Source: Paucibacter sp. KCTC 42545
GTDB taxonomy: Bacteria > Pseudomonadota > Gammaproteobacteria > Burkholderiales > Burkholderiaceae_C
NCBI RefSeq assembly: GCF_001477625.1
Contig: NZ_CP013692.1
Span: 3,162,001-3,226,000, forward strand
Length of the DNA: 64,000 nucleotides
Direction: 5' to 3'
In this document: positions 53,849 through 61,632 of the stretch, piece after piece
Layout: the number at the start of each line of letters is the position of its first letter
How positions within the stretch are numbered: the stretch's first letter is position 1
Position numbers and translations under genes: made by a program
The notes under the pieces: model-generated
Told to the model about the DNA's origin: nothing
The model's input: the letters and a program-made list of their open reading frames with translations, nothing else
Databases searched by the model: none

Positions 53849-55828
53849 TCAGGCGGCCTTCTTTGCAGTGTTGGCAGGCGCGAAGGTCTTGGCGTCAGCA
53901 ATCTTCAAATCCGCCGCAACCGAGCCCGCACGCCCATCCTCAAAGCGCACCGCTGTTTCAATGAACTGGGAGCTCTTGCCTTCATAAAGCGCGGCGATCA
54001 GCAGCGCGTACTTTTCGGCGATGGCGCCGCGCCTGACCTTGCGGGTGCGGGTCAGCTCGCCGTCGTCGGCGTCGAGCTCTTTGTGCAGGATCAGGAAGCG
54101 GCTGATCTGGCTACCGGCCAGCAATTCGTCTTCGGCCAGATCGGCATTGACCTGCTCCACGCACTCGCGGATCAGGTTGTAGACCTCGGGCTTCTGAGCC
54201 AAATCGGTGTAGCCGGCATAGGGCAGATTGCGGCGCTCGGCCCAGTTGCCCACGGCGTCGAAGTCGATATTGATGAAGGCGCAGACCTTCTCGCGCCCAT
54301 CGCCAAAGGCCACTGCCTCCTTGATGTGGGCGAAGAACTTGAGCTTGTTCTCCACATACTTGGGCGCGAACATGGCGGCGTCAAAAGCGCCACCGCGCAG
54401 GCGGCCCACGTCTTTGGCGCGGTCGATGATCTTGAGGTGGCCGTGGCTGTCGATGAAGCCGGCGTCGCCGGTGTGATACCAGCCCTCGGGCGTCAGCACC
54501 TCGGCGGTGGCGGCGTCGTTCTTGTAATAGCCTTTGAGCAGGCCGGGCGACTTGACCAGGATCTCGCCGCTCTCACTCAGCTTGATTTCCACGCCTTCAA
54601 TCGGCACGCCCACCGTGTCAGCGCGCGCCTCATGGTCGGGCTGCAGGCACACAAACACGGCGGTTTCGGTGGAGCCGTAGAGCTGCTTGAGATTGATGCC
54701 GATGCTGCGGTAGAAGCTGAACAGATCGGGCCCGATGGCCTCGCCCGCGGTGTAAGCCACCCGCACCCGGCTCAGGCCCAAGGTGTTGCGCAGCGGGCCG
54801 TAGATGGCCAGATTGCCCAGGGCGTATTTCAGCCGGTCCAGCGCCCCCACCGGCTTGCCGTCCATCAGGGCGGGCCCGACGCGCCGGGCCAGCGCCATGC
54901 AGCTATTGAAAAGCCAGCGCTTGGGCGCGGAGGCGTCTTCCATGCGGATCATCACGCTGGTCAGCAAGCCCTCAAACACCCGCGGCGGCGCGAAGTAATA
55001 GGTCGGGCCGATTTCCTTCAGGTCGATGGTGACGGTGGCGCTGGACTCGGGGCAGTTCACCACATAGCCGCAGACCAGCCACTGCGCGTAGCTGAAGATG
55101 TTCTGGCCAATCCAGGCCGGCGGCAGATAGGCCAGCACTTCCTCATCGCAAGTCAGCTTGTCGAAGCGGGCACCGGCCTGGGCGCGGTCGATCAGGCTGG
55201 CGTGGGTGTGCACCACGCCCTTGGGGTTGCCGGTGGTGCCGGAGGTGAAGAACATCGCCGCCACATCGCCGGCTTGACCTTGCGCCACGGCTTCGTCGAA
55301 GAAATGCGGGTGCAGCGCGGCATGTGCCCGGCCTTGCTCGGCCAGGCTGTCCAGTGATGCCAGGCTGGCGTCTTCGGCGTAAGCGCGCAGGCCACGCGGG
55401 TCATCAAACCAGATGCTGCGCAGTTGCGGGCAATGCTCTTGGTCGCGCAGCTCCAGCATCTTGTCGACCTGCTCCTGGTCTTCCACCACCGCGAAAGCAA
55501 TCTCGGCGTTATTGACCGGAAACACAAACTCGGCCGCCACCGCATCCTGATACAGCGGCACTGGAATGGCACCCAGCGACTGCGCGGCCAGCATGGCGGC
55601 CGACAAGCGGGGCCGGTTCTCGCCCACCACCAGCAAATGGTCGCCGCGCCGCAGGCCGGCTTGGGCCAAGCCATGGGCCAGCTCGCGCACCAACTGGGCC
55701 AGTTGGGCCCAGCTCAGGGTCTGCCAAATGCCGTATTCCTTCTCGCGCAAGGCCGGGGCATGCGGACGCTGCGCGGCATGCGCCAGCAAAAGCTGCGGAA
55801 AGGTGGAACTCGGGGCTGCAGTAGTCAC
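53849..55828 (-). CDS. AMP-dependent acyl-CoA synthetase (long-chain/FadD15-like type)
   Basis: A 659-residue acyl-adenylate-forming enzyme. The P-loop-like FFTSGTTGNPKGVVHTHAS, LKQLYGSTETAVFVCLQ (A5 motif), the YHTGDAGFID block (A7) and KIIDRAKDVGRLRGGAF (A8-like) are present. The C-terminal part with the long insertion resembles long-chain acyl-CoA synthetases of the FadD15 type. A strong AAGGAG lies eight bases before GTG 55828, so I start there; ATG 55894 in the same frame lacks a good RBS. It is first in the transporter operon, divergent from a Crp/Fnr-type regulator gene. Confidence 0.9.
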   Translation of the reverse strand: MTTAAPSSTFPQLLLAHAAQRPHAPALREKEYGIWQTLSWAQLAQLVRELAHGLAQAGLRRGDHLLVVGENRPRLSAAMLAAQSLGAIPVPLYQDAVAAEFVFPVNNAEIAFAVVEDQEQVDKMLELRDQEHCPQLRSIWFDDPRGLRAYAEDASLASLDSLAEQGRAHAALHPHFFDEAVAQGQAGDVAAMFFTSGTTGNPKGVVHTHASLIDRAQAGARFDKLTCDEEVLAYLPPAWIGQNIFSYAQWLVCGYVVNCPESSATVTIDLKEIGPTYYFAPPRVFEGLLTSVMIRMEDASAPKRWLFNSCMALARRVGPALMDGKPVGALDRLKYALGNLAIYGPLRNTLGLSRVRVAYTAGEAIGPDLFSFYRSIGINLKQLYGSTETAVFVCLQPDHEARADTVGVPIEGVEIKLSESGEILVKSPGLLKGYYKNDAATAEVLTPEGWYHTGDAGFIDSHGHLKIIDRAKDVGRLRGGAFDAAMFAPKYVENKLKFFAHIKEAVAFGDGREKVCAFINIDFDAVGNWAERRNLPYAGYTDLAQKPEVYNLIRECVEQVNADLAEDELLAGSQISRFLILHKELDADDGELTRTRKVRRGAIAEKYALLIAALYEGKSSQFIETAVRFEDGRAGSVAADLKIADAKTFAPANTAKKAA

Positions 55829-55894
55829 CGGTTTGTCTCCTTGAGTCTCTGGCAGGCGCGAAATGGCGCTGCCGGGACTTTGTTGTGTTGGCAT

Positions 55895-55943
55895 CCTAGG
55901 GGCGACTTTGACGCTTGGCTGTCTTTGCAACGACATTCCTAGG
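55895..55943. promoter_or_regulatory. Candidate operator: two CCTAGG sites in the divergent gap
   Basis: CATCCTAGGGG (from 55892) and CATTCCTAGGG (from 55935) repeat the palindrome CCTAGG 43 bases apart, about four helical turns, between the synthetase and Crp/Fnr-type genes. The link to the regulator is only by position. Confidence 0.3.
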
Positions 55944-56026
55944 GTCAGTACGGGGGCGTGCTTTCCCGGGGTCGCTTGGCAGCGCGCTGTAAGCCTCCTG
56001 TCACCCAGCCTGGGCAACACTCAGCC

Positions 56027-56821
56027 ATGAACTTCGCAAATGCTTCAAGCCAGGCCGAGACTGGCGCCGCATCCCCGGCCTCCCCCGCATCCAGCCTGCG
56101 CCAGCGCGCCCGCGCCGCCACCGCCCAGGAGCTGGCCGCCATTCCCTGGCTGGCCTTGCTGGACCCGCAGCAGCGCGCCAAGGCGGTGGCGCAGCTGGAA
56201 GTGGCCGACGCGCAGGTCGGCGAGCGCATTTGCAAGATTGGCAAAAAAGCCAATTACTGGTTCGGCGTCATCGACGGCTTGCTGAAGATGAGCAATGACG
56301 ACTCCACCGGCCAGGCCATCACCTTCACCGGCGTGCCGCCCGGCGGCTGGTTTGGCGAGGGCACTTTGCTCAAACGCGAGAGCTACCGCTACAACATCCA
56401 AGTGCTGCGCCCCAGCATCGTGGCGGGTTTGCCGCTGGAGATGTTCCACGAACTGCTGGAAGGCAGCATCGCCTTCAACCGCTTCATGCTCAACCAGCTG
56501 AATGAACGCCTGGGCCAGTTCATCGCCGCCCGCGAGATCGACCGCATCAGCGACCCCGATCTGCGCGTGGCCCGCAACCTCGCCGCCCTCTTCCATCCCC
56601 AGCTCTACCCCGGCGTGGGCAGCTTGTTGCGCATCACCCAGCAAGAGCTGGGCTATCTGGTCGGCCTGTCACGCCAGCGCGTCAACCAAGCCCTCAACAA
56701 GCTGGCGGAGCGCGGCCTGATCAGCATCGAGTACGGCGGGCTGCGGGTGCTGGATTTGCAAGGCTTGCGCTGCTTTCCGCAGGTGATGCCGGCGGTATCG
56801 GCGCTGCCGGTGGGGGCGTGA
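56027..56821 (+). CDS. Crp/Fnr-family transcriptional regulator
   Basis: A 264-residue regulator. The N-terminal cyclic-nucleotide-binding-like domain (residues about 50-165) contains GLLKMSNDDSTGQAITFTGVPPGGWFGEGTLLKRE, the beta-roll. The C-terminal HTH is ITQQELGYLVGLSRQRVNQALNKLAERGLISIEYGGLRVLD. The cysteines of Fnr are missing, so it is not an oxygen-sensing Fnr; its effector could be a cyclic nucleotide or a CoA-type ligand. It is divergent from the ABC-ligase operon with 198 bases between and probably controls it. The start is ATG 56027; 40 residues or so of Ala/Ser/Pro-rich leader precede the domain. Confidence 0.9.
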   Translation: MNFANASSQAETGAASPASPASSLRQRARAATAQELAAIPWLALLDPQQRAKAVAQLEVADAQVGERICKIGKKANYWFGVIDGLLKMSNDDSTGQAITFTGVPPGGWFGEGTLLKRESYRYNIQVLRPSIVAGLPLEMFHELLEGSIAFNRFMLNQLNERLGQFIAAREIDRISDPDLRVARNLAALFHPQLYPGVGSLLRITQQELGYLVGLSRQRVNQALNKLAERGLISIEYGGLRVLDLQGLRCFPQVMPAVSALPVGA

Positions 56822-56887
56822 GCGGCAAAAAAGCTTTGCCGCCCATCCAGCCCCCAAGCGCTTCCCAGCGCCAGTGCCGGTTCTGAT

Positions 56888-58285
56888 TTACTGGGTGATG
56901 TTCTTGACCACCCGCCCATCTTTCATGATCACCAGCAAGTTCTTGGCGGGCTCGGCGATCAGGGCGATGTTCTCGATCGGGTTGCCGTCCACCAGCAACA
57001 AATCGGCCAGCGCGCCTTCTTGCACCACGCCCAAGCGGCCACGGTAAGGGCTGCGCAGGCCTGACAAGGCCAGCAGTTCGGCATTGCCGGAGGTGGCCAT
57101 CTTCAGCACTTCCACCGGGCTGTACCAGCGCGTCATCTTGGCCAATTGAGCGCCTTGGGTGGCGGCCGCAGCGGCATCGAACAAGGTGTCGGTGCCCCAG
57201 GCAGTTTTGATCTTGTACTTCTTGGCCAGCGCATACGCCGCGTCGGTGCCGCCGAACATTTCCAGCTGCTTGAGGCGGTTGGGCGAGCCCTCCGGGAAGG
57301 CGGATGGATGATGGGGGTCCTCCACAAAAGGCTGCAAGCTCCACCACACGCCTTTATCGGCCATCAGCTTGGCGGTGGCGTCGTCCAGCAACTGGCCGTG
57401 GTCAATGCAGCGCACGCCGGCCTCGATGGCCTGGCGCACCGCACGCGGCGTGTAGGCATGCACGGTGACGTAAGTGCCCCAGTTCTCGGCCGCTTCCACG
57501 GCGGCGCGCAGCTCGGGCACGGTGTACTGGGTCACGTCCAGCGGATCAAAGCTGGAGGACACACCGCCACCGGCCATCAGCTTGATCTGCGAGGCCCCCA
57601 GCGCCAGCAACTCGCGGCTGCGCTGACGCACCGTGTCGGCGTTGTCAGCAATCACGGCCGCACCGGCGCGTTCGCTGAAGGTAAATTCCCCGGGGCGCAC
57701 GGGTAACTCGTTAGGCAGGCGGAAGTCACCATGACCGCCGGACTGCGAGAGGAAGGCCCCGGAAGGCCAGATGCGCGGCCCCGCCACCAAGCCCGCATCA
57801 ATGCCGCGCTTCAAACCAAACACCGGGCCGCCAAGATCGCGGATGCTGGTGAAGCCGCGCATCAAGGTGTCGTTCGCGGCCTTCACCGCCGCCACATTGA
57901 TGAAGCCCACATCGCTGGTGAGAATCACCAGCTGCGGCAGGGTGGAAAACATGATGTGGGTGTGGGCATCGATCAAACCCGGCATCAAGGTGCGGCCGCT
58001 GCCGTCGATGCGGGTCAGCACCGCGTCGGCTGGGGCCGAGATGGGCGCGCTGGAAATGGTCTTGATGGTATTGCCCTGCACCAGCACATTGGCGGGCGCG
58101 GACAGCTTGTCAGCTACACCGTTGAAGATGCGCACGTTTTCGATCAGCACCGCGCTTGGCTGCGGCGCGCCCGCTTTGGCGGATGGCGCGGCGGCTTGCT
58201 GAGCCCAACTGGCGCTGGCGCCACCCGCAGCCAGGCCCAAACAGGCCAGGCCGCGCAAGACGGTTCGTAAAACAGTGGCTTGCAT
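56888..58285 (-). CDS. Secreted amidohydrolase
   Basis: A 465-residue metal-dependent hydrolase with a signal peptide (residues 1-29, ending SWAQ). It has the amidohydrolase (imidazolonepropionase/prolidase-like) fold: DAHTHI is the first metal motif, QIKLMAGGGVSS carries the Lys usually carbamylated, TVHAYTPRAVRQAI and CIDHGQLLDD give the further His ligands, and WGTDTLFD gives the Asp. Members cut dipeptides (Xaa-Pro, Xaa-Arg) or cyclic amides; the substrate is unknown. It is convergent with the Crp/Fnr-type gene. Confidence 0.9.
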   Translation of the reverse strand: MQATVLRTVLRGLACLGLAAGGASASWAQQAAAPSAKAGAPQPSAVLIENVRIFNGVADKLSAPANVLVQGNTIKTISSAPISAPADAVLTRIDGSGRTLMPGLIDAHTHIMFSTLPQLVILTSDVGFINVAAVKAANDTLMRGFTSIRDLGGPVFGLKRGIDAGLVAGPRIWPSGAFLSQSGGHGDFRLPNELPVRPGEFTFSERAGAAVIADNADTVRQRSRELLALGASQIKLMAGGGVSSSFDPLDVTQYTVPELRAAVEAAENWGTYVTVHAYTPRAVRQAIEAGVRCIDHGQLLDDATAKLMADKGVWWSLQPFVEDPHHPSAFPEGSPNRLKQLEMFGGTDAAYALAKKYKIKTAWGTDTLFDAAAAATQGAQLAKMTRWYSPVEVLKMATSGNAELLALSGLRSPYRGRLGVVQEGALADLLLVDGNPIENIALIAEPAKNLLVIMKDGRVVKNITQ

Positions 58286-58491
58286 TTGCTTTCCCTATCT
58301 CAGAAGTGGTGCTGACCGATGCCGGGCGCTTTACCGTACGGCGAATGGCATTCCATTCTGCACGCCGGTCGCCGCGGCCGGGATGACACAGCGCTTCGAA
58401 GTTAGGGGATGGGCTTTGGGTGGGACAGTCAGCGGACTGTGAGTGGGCGCTGAGTGGGCGGTGTTTGGGCTGCGTGCAGCCCGCCGCAGGC

Positions 58492-59091
58492 TCAGGCGCC
58501 AAAGGGCGTGGGCGGCGGCACCTGCTTGGGCACGGTGGCGTAATGCTCGGCGCTCATCTCGTACAGCAGGCTGGGGGCCTGGCCCGGCACATCGGCCAGC
58601 GCGCCCTTGAGCCGCATGCCGATGCGCTCCAGCGTCTTGCGTGAGGGCATATTGCTCGGCCGCACCACCGCCAGCACGGCCGGGGCGCGCAGTTGATCAA
58701 AGGCCAGCGCCAAGGCCGTCATCGCCATCTCGGAGGCATAGCCCTGCCCCCAGGCCTGGGGCCGGAAGCGGAAGTACAGATTCAGATCCAAGCGCCCCTG
58801 ATGGCCCTCGATGGGCTTGGCCATGATGCCGCCGAAGCCCAGCAGCTGCTCGGGCTGCTCGCGCAAGGCAATCGCCCAGTAGCCGAAGCCCTGGGCCTGC
58901 CAGTGCGCCTGCCAGCCTTCCAACAAAGCCTGCGCAGCTTCACGCGAAACGAGTGCACCGGCGGGGTTGAAGCGGTTGGTGATGGGGTCGGCATGCACCT
59001 CAAAAACGGCATCCAGATCGCTGGCCTCGGGCGCGCGCAGCGTCAAACGCGCGGTGTCCAAGATTGCCAACAAGGGCTCAAGCAAGGCCAT
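58492..59091 (-). CDS. GNAT-family N-acetyltransferase (RimJ/RimL-like)
   Basis: A 199-residue acetyltransferase. The start TARLTLRAPEASDLDAVFEVHADP is of the RimJ/RimL/GNAT_3 type; FGYWAIALREQPEQLLGFGGI and the acetyl-CoA-binding stretch RFRPQAWGQGYASEMAMTALALAFDQL follow, then SRKTLERIGMRLKG, typical of this group. The substrate may be a protein N-terminus or a small amine and cannot be told. It is a single gene. The 244 bases upstream, before imuA, hold the LexA box at their far end. Confidence 0.92.
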   Translation of the reverse strand: MALLEPLLAILDTARLTLRAPEASDLDAVFEVHADPITNRFNPAGALVSREAAQALLEGWQAHWQAQGFGYWAIALREQPEQLLGFGGIMAKPIEGHQGRLDLNLYFRFRPQAWGQGYASEMAMTALALAFDQLRAPAVLAVVRPSNMPSRKTLERIGMRLKGALADVPGQAPSLLYEMSAEHYATVPKQVPPPTPFGA

Positions 59092-59277
59092 GACTGTTTA
59101 TCCCGAGGAATGACGATATGGTGAAAACCCTAATTTTCCACCTTAAACCGAAGCAGGCCGCCGCGAAAACCCCTCAAGCAGAGGGTTAACTATGGTTTTC
59201 TCACGGAAAGTCAGCCGTGTTGGCGGGGCAGCGGCATCGGTGTGACAGCGCTGTGGCATCAGCCTGGCCTCATTAAG

Positions 59278-59293
59278 CTGTATAAAAACACAG
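59278..59293 (+). promoter_or_regulatory. LexA (SOS) box
   Basis: CTGTATAAAAACACAG is a perfect CTGT-N8-ACAG LexA site, 43 bases before the imuA ATG. The internal TATAAA may be part of the -10 box. Confidence 0.9.
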
Positions 59294-59336
59294 TCTTTCT
59301 GTATCATGAGTTCCCCCCAGCTCGCAGCAAGCCGCC

Positions 59337-60278
59337 ATGCTCTCCACCGCAACTCTCCGCCCGGCAGAGCCAGCCCAGGCCTTGCTGCACGCCCAAGTCT
59401 GGCGCGCCAACAGTCTGGGCAGCAGCCCCAAGCCCGGCCTCAGCAGCGGCTTTGCGGCGCTGGACGCCCAGCTGCCCGGCGCCGGCTGGCCCAGCCACGC
59501 CCTGAGCGAAATCCTGCAGCCGCCCCACACGCAGCTGGAGTGGCGCTTGCTGGGCCCCGCCCTGCGGGCGCTGTTGGCCCCATCGGCGTCCCACACGGCA
59601 GCACCCGGCCAAGGCCAAGCCAAGCGGCCGCAGCAACCAGGCCGCGCGCCCGTCGTGCTGCTGATCAACCCGCCCTACACCCCGCACCTGCCGGGCCTGC
59701 AAGCCGCTTGTGGCGCGGCGGCCGAACAGCTGCTGTGGATTGCCGCAGGCACGGCGCAGCAACAGCTCTGGGCCACCGAGCAAGCCATCAAGGCCAATGC
59801 CGCCGCCGCCATCCTGGCTTGGCTGCCGCAGGCCAGGCCCGAGCAAATCCGGCGCCTGCAAAGCCATGCCCAGAGCTGCAGCGCGCCGGTGTTTTTGCTG
59901 CGCCCGCTGGCCGCGCACACGCAAGCCTCGGCCGCGCCCTTGCGGGTGGCCTTGAGCGTGGGCGCCGATTGGTGTTTGCAAGTGCAAATCCTCAAACGCC
60001 GCGGGCCCACGCATGAGCAAGCCCTGCTGCTGCCGGCCCTGCCCGCCGGGCTGCAAGAAGTGCTGAGCCCGCGCATGCTGGCCCAGCCTTGGCCCAGCAT
60101 GGGAACGCCGGTCACGCCGATCGCTCCGCTCATGCCGACCACGACTGTCGTCAACACGCCGGCGGCGCCGCAAATCGCAAGCAGCGCAAGCAGCGCCGGC
60201 AGCGCCATCACCTCCGTCAGCGCCCTCATCAGCCATGCACTGGCTCGCCCTGCTCAGCCCGCCACCAGCGCCCACTGA
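59337..60278 (+). CDS. imuA: Mutasome accessory protein ImuA
   Basis: A 313-residue RecA/SulA-like protein of the SOS mutasome. GLSSGFAALDAQLPGAGWPSHALSEI is the conserved N-terminal stretch; VVLLINPPYTPHLPGLQAAC and LLWIAAGTAQQQLWATEQAIKANAAAAILAWLP are the core strands. A perfect Walker A is missing, as usual for ImuA. The C-terminal 50 residues are Ala/Ser/Thr/Pro-rich. It is first in imuA-imuB-dnaE2 and overlaps imuB by 44 bases. It is under LexA control from the box 43 bases upstream. Confidence 0.9.
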   Translation: MLSTATLRPAEPAQALLHAQVWRANSLGSSPKPGLSSGFAALDAQLPGAGWPSHALSEILQPPHTQLEWRLLGPALRALLAPSASHTAAPGQGQAKRPQQPGRAPVVLLINPPYTPHLPGLQAACGAAAEQLLWIAAGTAQQQLWATEQAIKANAAAAILAWLPQARPEQIRRLQSHAQSCSAPVFLLRPLAAHTQASAAPLRVALSVGADWCLQVQILKRRGPTHEQALLLPALPAGLQEVLSPRMLAQPWPSMGTPVTPIAPLMPTTTVVNTPAAPQIASSASSAGSAITSVSALISHALARPAQPATSAH

Positions 60279-61632
60279 AACGCTGGCAGGGGGCAGCGGC
60301 GGCACGGCGGCATCGCAACAACAGGCCCTGGCCTGGTGGGCGCTGCAGTTCACGCCGCGCGTGGCTTTGCTGGAAGAGGCGGTGGTGCTGGAAGTGGCCG
60401 CCAGCCTGCGCCTGTTCGGCGGCCCGCAGGCCTTGCATCAGCGTCTGTTTGCCAGCGCGCCGCAGGCCGGCTTGCACCTGCAGGCGGCCGCCTGGGCGCC
60501 CAGCAGCTTGGGCGCCTTGGCCTTGGCGCGCTGCCAGCCCAGCCTGGACTGGCCTAGCAGCCTGAGCTTGGGCGCACAGCTTGATGCCCTGCCCCTGCCC
60601 GCCCTCAGCGCCGCGCAAGCCCATGCCCCCATGCTGGCCCGGCTGGGTTGCAAGCGCCTGGGTGATGTGCGCCGCCTGCCGCGCGCCGCCCTGGGCCGGC
60701 GCTTCGGCGCCGAGCTGCTGCGGGCGCTGGATCAGGCTTATGGCCAGTTGCAGGAGGCGCATGCCTGGATCAGCATCCCCGAGCAATTCAGCGCCCGCCT
60801 GGAGCTGCCGCAGCGCAGCGACAACGCCATGGCCTTGCTGCATCACGCCCAGCATCTGCTGCGCCAGCTCTGCGCCTGGCTGGCCGCCCGCCATGCCGGT
60901 GTGCAAGACCTGACCCTGCACTGGGAGCATGACGCGATGCGCGCCCGCGAGATCGCCAGCCACGGCAGCCTGCAAGTGCACACGGCCGAAGTCACACGCG
61001 ACTACCGCCATCTCGCCCGCCTGCTGAGCGAGCATCTGCAGCGCATCGCCCTGCCCGCGCCGGTGGGTGAAATCAGCCTGCACGCCGGCACGGTCTTGCC
61101 GCTGATCGAAGCCAGCCAGCCCCTGCTGCCGCCCGGCCCCGGCCAGCCCGTCGCCGGGCAGGAAAGCCTGTCGCAATTGCTGGAGCGCATGGCCCTGCGC
61201 CTGGGCGAGCGCCAAGTGCGCTGCGGCCATTTGCAAGAGGACCATCGCCTGGAACAGATGCAATGCTGGCAGCCCTGGCCCGGCCACGCGGCACCCGCGC
61301 CGGGCCTGCGCCCCAACGGCAGTCCGCAACCGACCTGGCTGCTGCCCGAGCCGCTGCGGCTGGAAGTGCGGCAAGACCAACCGCATTACCTCGGCCCGCT
61401 GCGCCTGCTGGCGGGGCCGCAGCGCATCGAAGGCGGTTGGTGGGGCGGCCACGCGGGCGACCCAGGCCAAGCCCAGCAAGAATCGCAGCAAGAGCCGAAA
61501 AATAGGCCGCCGCAACATGTGCAGCGCGACTACTTCCTGGCCCTGAGTGCCACCGCCGGCGTGCTGTGGATTTTTCAGCAGCGCCTGTCGGTGGACGAGC
61601 AAGGTTGGTTCTTGCACGGGCTCTTCGCATGA
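60235..61632 (+). CDS. imuB: Y-family polymerase-like protein ImuB
   Basis: A 465-residue protein with a Y-family polymerase fold. The start [11 protein letters not shown] and the [34 protein letters not shown] block are typical of ImuB; the catalytic acid residues are largely replaced, in line with its known role as scaffold rather than polymerase. [25 protein letters not shown] is the helix-hairpin-helix region. It links ImuA and the DnaE2 polymerase to the sliding clamp. It overlaps dnaE2 by four bases (ATGA). Confidence 0.92.
   Translation: MHWLALLSPPPAPTETLAGGSGGTAASQQQALAWWALQFTPRVALLEEAVVLEVAASLRLFGGPQALHQRLFASAPQAGLHLQAAAWAPSSLGALALARCQPSLDWPSSLSLGAQLDALPLPALSAAQAHAPMLARLGCKRLGDVRRLPRAALGRRFGAELLRALDQAYGQLQEAHAWISIPEQFSARLELPQRSDNAMALLHHAQHLLRQLCAWLAARHAGVQDLTLHWEHDAMRAREIASHGSLQVHTAEVTRDYRHLARLLSEHLQRIALPAPVGEISLHAGTVLPLIEASQPLLPPGPGQPVAGQESLSQLLERMALRLGERQVRCGHLQEDHRLEQMQCWQPWPGHAAPAPGLRPNGSPQPTWLLPEPLRLEVRQDQPHYLGPLRLLAGPQRIEGGWWGGHAGDPGQAQQESQQEPKNRPPQHVQRDYFLALSATAGVLWIFQQRLSVDEQGWFLHGLFA

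Noticed and set aside
55829..55894. ATG 55894 as start of the acyl-CoA synthetase
   Set aside because: No good RBS; GTG 55828 has AAGGAG eight bases before it and starts at the conserved domain.
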